64,000 nt of DNA from Ruminococcus sp. (GTDB taxonomy: Bacteria > Bacillota > Clostridia > Oscillospirales > Acutalibacteraceae): positions 14,041-78,040 of the forward strand of contig SFCS01000006.1 of NCBI GenBank assembly GCA_004558485.1. Direction: 5' to 3'. The notes under the pieces were generated by a model, which made no database searches, had not been told where the DNA came from, and saw only the letters and a list, made by a program, of their open reading frames with translations. The position numbers were made by a program, and so were the translations under genes. Shown here piece by piece: positions 41,051-48,513 of this stretch (positions are counted from its first letter, which is position 1; the number at the start of each line of letters is the position of its first letter).

Positions 41051-41067
41051 GAAAGGACGGCGGTTTT

Positions 41068-41760
41068 ATGAAGGGACAATGGGGACTTATGCTGCTCATC
41101 GGCATCGTGCTGCTCATTTTGGCGGCGCTTATCATCCTGCTGTCGGTGCGGGGGATCACCTTCCGCGTCAAAAAGGTTGCCTGTGTCGGCGACAGCATCA
41201 CGAAAAACGGCTATTGGGAGGATAACCTCCAAAAATCGCTTTCCACGGAGCGGTATGAGGTCGCGGGGTTCGGCGTGAACGGCGCGACGGCGCTTGCCGC
41301 CGGCATCGACAACGATACCTCCGAAAAGGGATATACGCTGCAGCCGGAATATGACGACAGTCTTGCCTATCAACCCGACATCGTCGTCATCATGCTCGGC
41401 ACGAACGATTCGAAGCCCTTCAACTGGGAGATGCCCGACAACGCCAACGCAGCGCAGTTTCGCGCCGATCTCACGGCGCTCGTCGAGAGCTATAAGGCAT
41501 TGAAGACCAAGCCGCGCATATATCTTGCGCTGCCGCCGACGGCATTTTCCGACTTTGCGCAAATTCAGAACGAGACCGTTGAAAGCGACATCATCCCCGC
41601 CATTCGCGAGGTGGCGGCGGCAACGGGCGCCGCGGTGATCGACACCCACAGCGTCAACAAAGATGCACAGGATGATTTCATCGATGGCGTGCATCCGTCC
41701 TCCGACGCGGGCAGAAAGCTGCTGGCGCAGACGGTGGCAAACGCGATCCTCGGGAAATAA
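41068..41760 (+). CDS. membrane-anchored SGNH/GDSL hydrolase
   Basis: 230 residues. An N-terminal membrane anchor (LMLLIGIVLLILAALIILLSV) precedes block I VACVGDSITKNGYW (nucleophile Ser), block III IMLGTNDSKPFNW, and block V DGVHPSSDAG with the catalytic Asp and His. Such proteins are esterases, thioesterases or glycan deacetylases. The anchor puts it on the outer face, near the PAP2 protein. RBS GAAAGGA. Confidence 0.87.
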   Translation: MKGQWGLMLLIGIVLLILAALIILLSVRGITFRVKKVACVGDSITKNGYWEDNLQKSLSTERYEVAGFGVNGATALAAGIDNDTSEKGYTLQPEYDDSLAYQPDIVVIMLGTNDSKPFNWEMPDNANAAQFRADLTALVESYKALKTKPRIYLALPPTAFSDFAQIQNETVESDIIPAIREVAAATGAAVIDTHSVNKDAQDDFIDGVHPSSDAGRKLLAQTVANAILGK

Positions 41761-41770
41761 GGAGAAAAGT

Positions 41771-42760
41771 ATGGAGACCTATAAGAGCAAATTGGATGTC
41801 CAGGCGACGCAAAACGCGATCCGCATGCTGCGGCATCGCTTTGAGGAGGAGCTGTGCAGCGCTCTGTGCATCACCCGCGCCTCCGCGCCGCTGTTTCTGA
41901 AAAAGTGCAGCGGCCTCAACGACGATCTCAACGGCGTGGAGCGCCCTGTCAGCTTTGATGTGCGCGAGACCGGCGAGGTCGCCGAGGTTGTGCACAGCCT
42001 GGCAAAGTGGAAGCGCGTTGCGCTGAAAAAATACGGCTTTGCCATGCACACGGGGCTCTACACCGACATGAATGCCATCCGCCGCGACGAGGTGTGTGAC
42101 AGCATCCACTCACTGTATGTGGATCAGTGGGACTGGGAAAAGGTCATCGCAAAAGAGGATCGCACGGTCGCGTATCTGAAGGACACCGTGCGCCGCATCT
42201 ACAACGCGGTGCTCGTGACGGCGGACGAGGTGCAGCGGCAATATCCCGTGCTCGACAACTATCTGCCGCGCGACATTGCCTTCACCACCACCTATGCGCT
42301 GGAGGAAAAATATCCGACGCTCACGCCCAAGGAGCGGGAAAATGCCGCCGCGAAGGAATACGGCGCGGTGTTTCTCATGGAGATCGGCGACAGACTGAAA
42401 AGCGGTGAAAAGCACGACGGGCGTGCGCCGGACTATGACGACTGGCATCTGAACGGCGACATTTTGGTGTATAACCGCGTGACCGACGCGGCGTTTGAGC
42501 TGTCGTCCATGGGCATCCGCGTGGACGCCGACAGTCTTGTGCGGCAGCTGACGGCGGAAAACATGCTCGAAAGATTGGAGCTGCCGTTCCACAAGGCGCT
42601 TGCGGCGGGCGAGCTGCCGCTGTCCATCGGCGGCGGCATCGGGCAATCCCGCCTTTGCATGCTGCTTTTGCAAAAGGCGCACATCGGTGAGGTGCATGCA
42701 TCCCTCTGGCCGGAAAGCGAGCTTGTGCGCTGCCGTAAAATGGGTGTGGAACTGCTGTGA
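41771..42760 (+). CDS. asnA: aspartate-ammonia ligase (asparagine synthetase A)
   Basis: 329 residues. A class-II aminoacyl-tRNA-synthetase-like enzyme: SAPLFLKKCSGLNDDLNGVERPVSF, LAKWKRVALKKYGFAMHTGLYTDMNAIRRDE, YVDQWDWEKVI, HDGRAPDYDDWHLNGDILVY and SIGGGIGQSRLCMLLL are all conserved. It makes asparagine from aspartate, ammonia and ATP. RBS GGAGAA. Overlaps the MGMT gene start by 4 bases. Confidence 0.96.
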   Translation: METYKSKLDVQATQNAIRMLRHRFEEELCSALCITRASAPLFLKKCSGLNDDLNGVERPVSFDVRETGEVAEVVHSLAKWKRVALKKYGFAMHTGLYTDMNAIRRDEVCDSIHSLYVDQWDWEKVIAKEDRTVAYLKDTVRRIYNAVLVTADEVQRQYPVLDNYLPRDIAFTTTYALEEKYPTLTPKERENAAAKEYGAVFLMEIGDRLKSGEKHDGRAPDYDDWHLNGDILVYNRVTDAAFELSSMGIRVDADSLVRQLTAENMLERLELPFHKALAAGELPLSIGGGIGQSRLCMLLLQKAHIGEVHASLWPESELVRCRKMGVELL

Positions 42761-43074
42761 ATACCTTTGATCGGATCTATGAACAGGTGCGCCGCATCCC
42801 GCGCGGGCGGGTGGCGAGCTATGGACTGATTGCCCTCTTGGCGGGCAATCCGCGGTGGTCGCGGGTGGTGGGCTATGCGCTGCATGTCAACCCCGACCCC
42901 GAAAGCATCCCCTGTCACCGCGTGGTGAAAAAGGACGGTACGCTGTCTGAGGCGTTCGCGTTCGGCGGCAGGGAGGAGCACAGACGGCGGCTTGCCGCCG
43001 AGGGCGTGGCCTTTCTGCCGGACGGCAGAGCGGACATGGAAAAATATTTGGTTCGTGAAGACGAATTGCTTTGA
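42757..43074 (+). CDS. MGMT-family (alkyltransferase-like) protein
   Basis: 105 residues, only the DNA-binding/active-site domain of O6-alkylguanine alkyltransferase: FDRIYEQVRRIPRGRVASYGLIALLAGNPRWSRVVGYAL and ESIPCHRVVKKDGTLS. The acceptor Cys in PCHR is present, unlike ATL proteins that have Trp there, so it may still transfer alkyl groups. GTG start within the end of asnA. Whether it is a repair enzyme or a lesion sensor is open. Confidence 0.85.
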   Translation: MNTFDRIYEQVRRIPRGRVASYGLIALLAGNPRWSRVVGYALHVNPDPESIPCHRVVKKDGTLSEAFAFGGREEHRRRLAAEGVAFLPDGRADMEKYLVREDELL

Positions 43075-43092
43075 AGAAAGGGAGGCGGCATC

Positions 43093-43461
43093 ATGCATTT
43101 GCAGGAATCGGGCGAAATGTATCTGGAGACCATCTATGTTTTGGATAAGGAAAACAACGGCGTGCGTGCCGTGGATGTGGCGGAATATCGCGGGTATTCC
43201 AAGCCCAGCGTCAGCCGCGCGGTCGGCGTGCTCAAAAAGGGCGGCATGCTGACGGTGGACGCCGCCGGTCTTTTGCACCTCACCGCCGACGGAGAGGAGA
43301 TCGCGCGCAAAATCTATGAGCGCCACACCGTCATGACCGATTTTCTCATCCGCATCGGCGTGGACGAGGAAACGGCGGCGACGGACGCCTGCAAGATCGA
43401 GCACGCGCTCAGCGACACCTCCTTTGAGGCGATCAAGCGCCATGTGCGCGGCAAAAAATAA
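43093..43461 (+). CDS. DtxR/MntR-family metal-dependent repressor (short form)
   Basis: 122 residues: winged helix (LETIYVLDKENNGVRAVDVAEYRGYSKPSVSRAVGVLKKGGML) plus a dimerisation/metal domain (ERHTVMTDFLIRIGVDEETAATDACKIEHALSDTSFEAIKRHV). There is no SH3-like third domain, as in MntR. The metal site reads DACKIEH: Cys at the position that is Glu in Bacillus MntR and Cys in DtxR/IdeR, which suggests iron rather than manganese response. No metal transporter is adjacent. Confidence 0.88.
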   Translation: MHLQESGEMYLETIYVLDKENNGVRAVDVAEYRGYSKPSVSRAVGVLKKGGMLTVDAAGLLHLTADGEEIARKIYERHTVMTDFLIRIGVDEETAATDACKIEHALSDTSFEAIKRHVRGKK

Positions 43462-43477
43462 CAGGAAACCTATGGAA

Positions 43478-43512
43478 ACATCCGCTTTTTTTAAAAAAGG
43501 CGGATTTTTTTA
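43478..43512 (+). terminator. terminator after the DtxR-family gene
   Basis: ATCCGCTTTTTTT paired with AAAAAAGGCGGAT followed by TTTTTTT, 18 bases after the stop. Confidence 0.78.
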
Positions 43513-43521
43513 AAAAAATGC

Positions 43522-43550
43522 TTGAAGTTCAAATGAACCTGTGTTACAAT
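43522..43550 (+). promoter_or_regulatory. sigma-A promoter of the DUF1836/NfeD/flotillin operon
   Basis: TTGAAG (43522-43527), 17-base spacer, TACAAT (43545-43550), 30 bases before the ATG. Confidence 0.7.
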
Positions 43551-43580
43551 CATATTAACACAAGACGAGGAGCTGTGATT

Positions 43581-44144
43581 ATGTATGACAAGCTGGTGCC
43601 GGGAACCGTCATGCCGTATACCGATGTGGCGGGCGGCATGTTCTCCGTCTTTCGACCGATGATCACGGCGACCGACGGATTGACGCTGGGGCAGGTCAGC
43701 GCGCTGACGGGCCTTGAGTATTCCACGGTGCAAAACTGGGTGAAACGCGGCTTTGTCGCCCATCCGGTGCAAAAAAAGTATTATGAACGGCAGCTTGCCC
43801 GCATCCTGCTGATCGCCGCACTGCGCGACTGTCTCAAAATCGAGCAGATCGCAGCGCTGCTCTCCGCGGTCAACGGCGATGTTGAGGATGCGGGCGATGA
43901 CATCATTTCGGAGAGCAGGTTGTATGATTATCTGTGTGAGGCGGTGCGGTTGCTCGACGTCGACCGTTTGTCCGCGGACAAGGTGGACGCCGTGGTCGCG
44001 CAGGTGACGGCGGACTATGTCGGGCCGGACGAAACGGCAAAGGGGCGACTTTCGGCGGCGCTGCGGGTGATGGTGCTCGCCTTCATGGCGGGGTGTCTTG
44101 CCCGCGAGGCGACGCTGGGGCTTTCTGCGCTGCAAAACACATAA
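43581..44144 (+). CDS. DUF1836 protein (MerR-like putative regulator)
   Basis: 187 residues. LTLGQVSALTGLEYSTVQNWVKRGFVAHPVQKKYYERQLARILLIAALRDCLKIEQIAALL resembles a MerR-type winged helix followed by the DUF1836 helical region. Probably DNA-binding; its targets are unknown. ATG 43581 with GAGGAG upstream. It is directly ahead of the NfeD-like and flotillin genes and may control them. Confidence 0.82.
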   Translation: MYDKLVPGTVMPYTDVAGGMFSVFRPMITATDGLTLGQVSALTGLEYSTVQNWVKRGFVAHPVQKKYYERQLARILLIAALRDCLKIEQIAALLSAVNGDVEDAGDDIISESRLYDYLCEAVRLLDVDRLSADKVDAVVAQVTADYVGPDETAKGRLSAALRVMVLAFMAGCLAREATLGLSALQNT

Positions 44145-44156
44145 GGAGGGGTTACT

Positions 44157-44837
44157 GTGTGGTTTACAAATTGGTGGGAGGGGCTGACGCTTCTGCAGCA
44201 GTGCTTTGCGGTGGTTGCCATCCCTGCCACGGTGATCTTACTGCTGCAGACGGTGCTGCTGCTTTTCGGACTGGGCGGGCATGACGCCGACCACGGTGAG
44301 GTCGACACCGACCATGATTTCGATCACGACATGGATCATGATCTCGATCATGACACCTATCACGACTTGGACCATGATGCAGATCACGACGCCCACGACG
44401 GGGCACATCATGCGGCGGGCATCCGCCTGTTCACGCTGCGCGGCATCGTGGCGCTGTTTGCGGTCGGCGGTTGGCTCGGCGTTGCCATGTGTGATTTGGG
44501 ACTGTCGCCGGCGCTTGCCGGACTGATCGCGGCGGCGGGCGGGTTTGCCGCTCTGGTGATCGCGGCGCTCGTCATCAAATATGCCCTGCGGCTGCAGGAC
44601 AACGGCAACATTGCCGCGAAGAACGCCGTGGCACACACGGCGACGGTCTACATCCCCATCCCCGCCGCCCGCAGCGGCTGCGGTAAGGTGACGATGAATT
44701 TGCAGGAGCGGTTTGTCGAAATGGAGGCGCTCACCGACTGCGACAGAACACTCAAAACCGGTGAAACGGTGCAGGTCGTCGGCGTCACCGACGAAGATAA
44801 ATTGGTTGTCCGACCGCTTTCGGCGGTTAAAAATTAA
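44157..44837 (+). CDS. NfeD-like membrane protein with His/Asp-rich loop
   Basis: 226 residues. One N-terminal and two to three central membrane segments, then an OB-fold-like NfeD domain (AAKNAVAHTATVYIPIPAARSGCGKVTMNLQ ... TGETVQVVGVTDEDKLVVRPL). Between the first and second membrane segments lies a tract of alternating Asp and His (DHDFDHDMDHDLDHD, about residues 42-85), a likely divalent-metal-binding loop. GTG start behind AAGGAGG. NfeD proteins are paired with flotillins, and one follows here by 13 bases. Confidence 0.86.
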   Translation: MWFTNWWEGLTLLQQCFAVVAIPATVILLLQTVLLLFGLGGHDADHGEVDTDHDFDHDMDHDLDHDTYHDLDHDADHDAHDGAHHAAGIRLFTLRGIVALFAVGGWLGVAMCDLGLSPALAGLIAAAGGFAALVIAALVIKYALRLQDNGNIAAKNAVAHTATVYIPIPAARSGCGKVTMNLQERFVEMEALTDCDRTLKTGETVQVVGVTDEDKLVVRPLSAVKN

Positions 44838-44850
44838 AGGAGGAATTGCT

Positions 44851-46242
44851 ATGCCTACATCCGTTATGATTGCGATCACGGTGATCGCGCTGTTCCTGTT
44901 CACAATGCTGCTCGTCGTTTTGGCGCGGTATCGCCGCTGTCCGTCCGACAAGGTGCTGGTCATCTACGGTAAGGTCGGTACGAACAAGGACGGCACCACC
45001 CGTTCCGCCAAATGTATCCACGGCGGCGCGGCGTTCATCTGGCCGGTCGTCCAGTCGTATGAATACCTGGACCTGACGCCGATGTCCATCAACGTCGATC
45101 TCACGAATGCGCTGTCCCATCAGAACATCCGCGTCGATGTGCCGTCTCGCTTTACGGTGGGCATTTCGGTCGAGCCGGGCGTTATGCAGAACGCTGCCGA
45201 GCGGCTGCTCGGTCTGCGGCTGAATGAGATCCAGGAGCTGGCAAAGGACATCATTTTCGGTCAGCTGCGTCTCGTCATCGCCACCATGGACATCGAGGAG
45301 ATCAACACCGACCGCGACAAGTTCCTGGAGGCGGTGTCCCACAATGTGGAGACGGAGCTCAAAAAGATCGGTCTGCGGCTCATCAATGTGAATGTCACGG
45401 ATATCACCGACGAGTCGGGCTATATCGAGGCGCTCGGCAAGGAGGCTGCCGCCAAGGCGATCAACGACGCGAAAAAATCGGTCGCGGAAAAAACGCGCGA
45501 CGGCTCGATCGGCGAGGCGATCGCACTGAAGGATCAGCGCATCAGCGTCGCCGAGTCCAACGCCGCCGCCATCGCGGGTGAAAACGAGTCAAAGGCGCAG
45601 ATTGCCATGTCCGATGCCATGCGCCGTGAGAAAGAGGCGGAAGCGCAGCGCCGCGCCATCGCCGCCGAAAAGATCGCGTCGGCAAAGGCGCTCGAAGAGG
45701 CATATGCCGCCGAGCAGCAAGCCGAAGAAGCGCGTGCCGCGCGTGAATTTGCGACAAAGCAGGCGGACATCATCACCGCTGCCAAGGTCGAAAAGGAGCG
45801 CAAGGAGCTGGAGGCGGAGGCGGAAGCGGAGCAGCGCCGTCGCCGTGCAAAGGGTGAGGCGGACGCCATTTACGCCACCATGGAGGCACAGGCACGCGGT
45901 GTGCAGGAAATTCTTGCCAAGCAGGCGGAGGGCTATAAAAAGGTCGTCTCCGCCGCGGGCGGCGACACCGGTGCCGCCATTCAGATGCTGCTGGTGGATA
46001 AGCTCGAAGAGCTCACCAAGATTCAGGTCGAGGCGATCAAGAACCTGCAGATCGATAAGATCACGGTGTGGGACTCCATGGGCGGCAAAAACGGCGGCTC
46101 AACGACGGCGGACTTTCTGTCCGGCATCATGAAGGCCGTGCCCCCGCTGTCGGACACGCTGAAGATGGCAGGCGTGGAGATGCCCGCCTATCTCGGCAAG
46201 AGCACCGACAAAGACCCCACTCCTCCTGCGACAGAGGAATAA
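44851..46242 (+). CDS. flotillin-like SPFH protein (FloT/YuaG type)
   Basis: 463 residues. N-terminal membrane segment (VMIAITVIALFLFTMLLVVLA), SPFH domain (about 30-220, with YEYLDLTPMSINVDLTNALSHQNIRVDVPSRFTVGI), then a long Ala/Glu coiled coil (REKEAEAQRRAIAAEKIASA ... ELEAEAEAEQRRRRAKGEA) and a C-terminal oligomerisation region. Flotillins organise membrane microdomains. RBS AAAGGAGG. It ends the operon at a strong hairpin. Confidence 0.93.
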   Translation: MPTSVMIAITVIALFLFTMLLVVLARYRRCPSDKVLVIYGKVGTNKDGTTRSAKCIHGGAAFIWPVVQSYEYLDLTPMSINVDLTNALSHQNIRVDVPSRFTVGISVEPGVMQNAAERLLGLRLNEIQELAKDIIFGQLRLVIATMDIEEINTDRDKFLEAVSHNVETELKKIGLRLINVNVTDITDESGYIEALGKEAAAKAINDAKKSVAEKTRDGSIGEAIALKDQRISVAESNAAAIAGENESKAQIAMSDAMRREKEAEAQRRAIAAEKIASAKALEEAYAAEQQAEEARAAREFATKQADIITAAKVEKERKELEAEAEAEQRRRRAKGEADAIYATMEAQARGVQEILAKQAEGYKKVVSAAGGDTGAAIQMLLVDKLEELTKIQVEAIKNLQIDKITVWDSMGGKNGGSTTADFLSGIMKAVPPLSDTLKMAGVEMPAYLGKSTDKDPTPPATEE

Positions 46243-46256
46243 GCAACGGAAGGAAA

Positions 46257-46291
46257 GAAAAATGCGCGCTGCGAAAGCAGCGCGCATTTTT
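46257..46291. terminator. bidirectional terminator
   Basis: AAAAATGCGCGCTGC/GCAGCGCGCATTTTT with a GAAA loop between the convergent flotillin and pduL genes. Confidence 0.87.
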
Positions 46292-46306
46292 CTGTTTACG
46301 ACGGAA

Positions 46307-46879
46307 TTATTTTATGACCTCGCCCATCGTGCCGGGGGCAACGCAGCCGGCGTTGGACTCGTCGGTGTCGATGTGCATGGCAAGCGCGAACTTGTCGCTC
46401 ACGCGCACCACGACCTCGCCGAAGATCAGCGCTCTGTCGCCGCCGTCGAGCTTGACGCTCACGATGTCCTTGTCCTTGACGCCGAAAACCTCGGCGTCGG
46501 CGGGGGTCATGTGGATGTGCCGCTTGGCGGCGATGACGCCCTCGGTCAGCTCCACCTCACCGCACGGACCGACCAGCTTGCAGGCACCCGAGCCGGCAAT
46601 GTCGCCGGACTCACGGATGGGCGCGACAACGCCGATCGAACGCGCGTCGGTCAGCGACAGCTCGACCTGCGTCGCGTTGCGGCAGGGACCGAGGATGGAA
46701 ACGCCGGAAAGCGTTTTCTTCGGGCCGACCACATCGACGCGCTCCACGCACGCATACTGCCCCGGTTGAGACAGATCCTTTTTCTTTGTCAGCTGATAGC
46801 CCGCGCCGAACAGCGTCTCAAGATCCTTCTCGGTCACATGAACATGACGGGCGGAGGTTTCCACCAAAACTTTTGCCAT
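46307..46879 (-). CDS. pduL: phosphate propanoyltransferase PduL (phosphotransacylase)
   Basis: 190 residues. Two beta-barrel halves with the metal-binding motifs ETSARHVHVTEKDLETLFG and AAKRHIHMTPADAEVFGV; CRNATQVELSLTDARSIGV and VRVSDKFALAMHIDTDESNA complete the family pattern. It interconverts acyl-CoA and acyl-phosphate. There is no N-terminal microcompartment-targeting extension and no shell gene nearby, so it probably works in the cytosol, perhaps as the acetate-forming phosphotransacetylase. Confidence 0.93.
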   Translation of the reverse strand: MAKVLVETSARHVHVTEKDLETLFGAGYQLTKKKDLSQPGQYACVERVDVVGPKKTLSGVSILGPCRNATQVELSLTDARSIGVVAPIRESGDIAGSGACKLVGPCGEVELTEGVIAAKRHIHMTPADAEVFGVKDKDIVSVKLDGGDRALIFGEVVVRVSDKFALAMHIDTDESNAGCVAPGTMGEVIK

Positions 46880-46942
46880 TTTTTGCACTTCCCTTTTCTT
46901 TGTTGGTATCATTGTAGCGCAAAGTGTCCGTTTTTTCAACCC

Positions 46943-47503
46943 CTAAATATTCCACTCCTGCAAGCGGTCACGCAGCGCGAGAAAATCCGCGAAGGCCTCC
47001 GGCTTTTGCGCGGGGTTGCGCAAAAGCGCCGCCGGGTGAAATGTCCCCATGAGCCACACGCCGTTTCGCTCGGTGAAAACGCCGTGCTGACGGGTGACGC
47101 GAAAGTCGGGGGAAATGATGCGGCAGGCGGCAATTCTTCCGAGACAGACGATGACGCGCGGTTTCAGAATTGCCGTTTGCGCCCGCAGCCAGTCGATGCA
47201 GGTGTCCTGCTCCTCGGGGGAGGGGTCGCGGTTTTGCGGCGGACGGCACTTGACGATGTTTGCGATATAGACATTTTTCTCCCGCGACAGCCCGACGGCG
47301 TCAAGCATCCGATCGAGAAGGTTGCCCGCCGCGCCGACAAACGGCTCGCCCGTTGCGTCCTCGTTGGCGCCCGGTCCTTCGCCGACAAAGAGAATTTTTG
47401 CGTCCTCCTGCCCGACGCCGAACACCACCTTCTGCCGGGTGGCGGCAAGCGGGCAGCGGGTGCAGTCAAGGCATTTTTCCCGCAGTGTCGAAAGCGTTTC
47501 CAT
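46943..47503 (-). CDS. uracil-DNA glycosylase, Fe-S family 4 type
   Basis: 186 residues. N-terminal cluster Cys in CLDCTRCPLAATR, motif VGEGPGANEDATGEPFVGAAGNLLDRML, NIVKCRPPQNRDPSPEE, and C-terminal MGTFHPAALLRNP, together the family-4 signature. It excises uracil from DNA. ATG 47503 with GGGAG upstream is used; a further ATG 63 bases upstream would add a poorly conserved stretch that overlaps the intergenic hairpin. Confidence 0.93.
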   Translation of the reverse strand: METLSTLREKCLDCTRCPLAATRQKVVFGVGQEDAKILFVGEGPGANEDATGEPFVGAAGNLLDRMLDAVGLSREKNVYIANIVKCRPPQNRDPSPEEQDTCIDWLRAQTAILKPRVIVCLGRIAACRIISPDFRVTRQHGVFTERNGVWLMGTFHPAALLRNPAQKPEAFADFLALRDRLQEWNI

Positions 47504-47525
47504 CGTTTTTCTCCCAAAGTATACA

Positions 47526-47556
47526 AGGGCTGCGGCATTTGCTGCCGCAGCCCTTA
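47526..47556 (-). terminator. hairpin after the TIM-barrel gene
   Basis: AAGGGCTGCGGCA/TGCCGCAGCCCTT with a TTTGC loop. The U-tract on the minus strand is poor (TTGTATACTTT), so it may be an attenuator or stability hairpin rather than a full stop. Confidence 0.5.
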
Positions 47557-47562
47557 GAATAT

Positions 47563-48459
47563 TCACTGTTGCGCCAAAAGGCTTTTCATGAGCTTCACCG
47601 AGAACGCCGCCGTGTCCTCACACAGCGCCTCACCGAAGAAGTTGAGGTTCACTTCCATGTTGTAGGTCCCCTTGTAGCCGATCTCCTTTAGCGCCTTCAT
47701 GATGTCCTTCCAGTCGAGCGAGCCGGAAAGCGGCGGCTTGTGCTGGTCGGTGAGGGTGTCGTTGTCGTTGAGATGCAGCACCGTGACATCCCCGCCGCAC
47801 ATGCGCAGCACATCACCGGCGGACGGCTGACCGTAGCGCGTCGCCTTGTTGGAGTGTCCTGTATCCACGCAGATGGTGAAATACTTTTTGAAGTCCTCCA
47901 CGGCGCACACCCGATGATAGGACATGAGAAATTCGCGGATGTCGCCGAAAAAGTCGAGACAGTTTCTGCCGGTCGCATCGCCGAAGGTCTCGGTCGCGAC
48001 CTTGACATTATACTGCCGCGCAAACGGCAAAATGCGGGTGAACATGTCGAAATTCAGATCCCGCATGAACTGCGGGTCGACATCGGGGCCGAAGAAGATC
48101 GAGGTGGCGCTGTGCATGACGCACACGGGCGCTTTGAGCGTCGCCGTGGCAAGGCAGTCGATGCGCGCGTCTTTGACGAGCTGCTCGTCCTCGGCCGCAA
48201 TGTTGCGAAAGCCCTTGATCCTGCCGTGCGTCTGTCCGATGATGAGACCGAGGCTTTCCGCCTTTTGCCGCACACGCTCATAGTAGGCGACAATCTCCTC
48301 GTCGGACCTTGCATAAATGTTATCCGACTTTGCGGAAGAGTTTTCGATGAGGTTGAAATCGACGGCGTCCGCGCCGCTCGCTTTGGCAATTTCGAGCGCG
48401 GACATATCGCCGTATTTATGCTGCAATTTGCCGGTGCAGAGACTGACAAGAGCACTCAT
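47563..48459 (-). CDS. TIM-barrel sugar phosphate isomerase/epimerase (AP endonuclease family 2)
   Basis: 298 residues: SALEIAKASGADAVDFNLIENS, GLIIGQTHGRIKGF, VKVATETFGDATGRN, FTICVDTGHSNKA, VTVLHLNDNDTLTDQHKPPLSGSLDWKDIMKALKEIGYKGTYNMEVNL. The Glu, Asp, His and terminal Glu residues fit the metal site of xylose-isomerase-like TIM barrels. The substrate is unknown; the sequence reads as a sugar isomerase rather than a DNA repair enzyme. Its relation to the neighbouring glycosylase gene may be only positional. Confidence 0.82.
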   Translation of the reverse strand: MSALVSLCTGKLQHKYGDMSALEIAKASGADAVDFNLIENSSAKSDNIYARSDEEIVAYYERVRQKAESLGLIIGQTHGRIKGFRNIAAEDEQLVKDARIDCLATATLKAPVCVMHSATSIFFGPDVDPQFMRDLNFDMFTRILPFARQYNVKVATETFGDATGRNCLDFFGDIREFLMSYHRVCAVEDFKKYFTICVDTGHSNKATRYGQPSAGDVLRMCGGDVTVLHLNDNDTLTDQHKPPLSGSLDWKDIMKALKEIGYKGTYNMEVNLNFFGEALCEDTAAFSVKLMKSLLAQQ

Positions 48460-48513
48460 TTTTTCTGCCCCTTTTCCACTTTTTTCTCATTTTAGCATGC
48501 GGGGGCGGCGGTG

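Noticed and set aside
44280..44415. CRISPR-like or regulatory direct repeat
   Set aside because: The repetition encodes an in-frame Asp/His tract within the NfeD-like gene; it is coding sequence.
46307..46879. Bacterial microcompartment locus
   Set aside because: PduL occurs in microcompartments, but no shell protein, aldehyde dehydrogenase or targeting peptide is present nearby.
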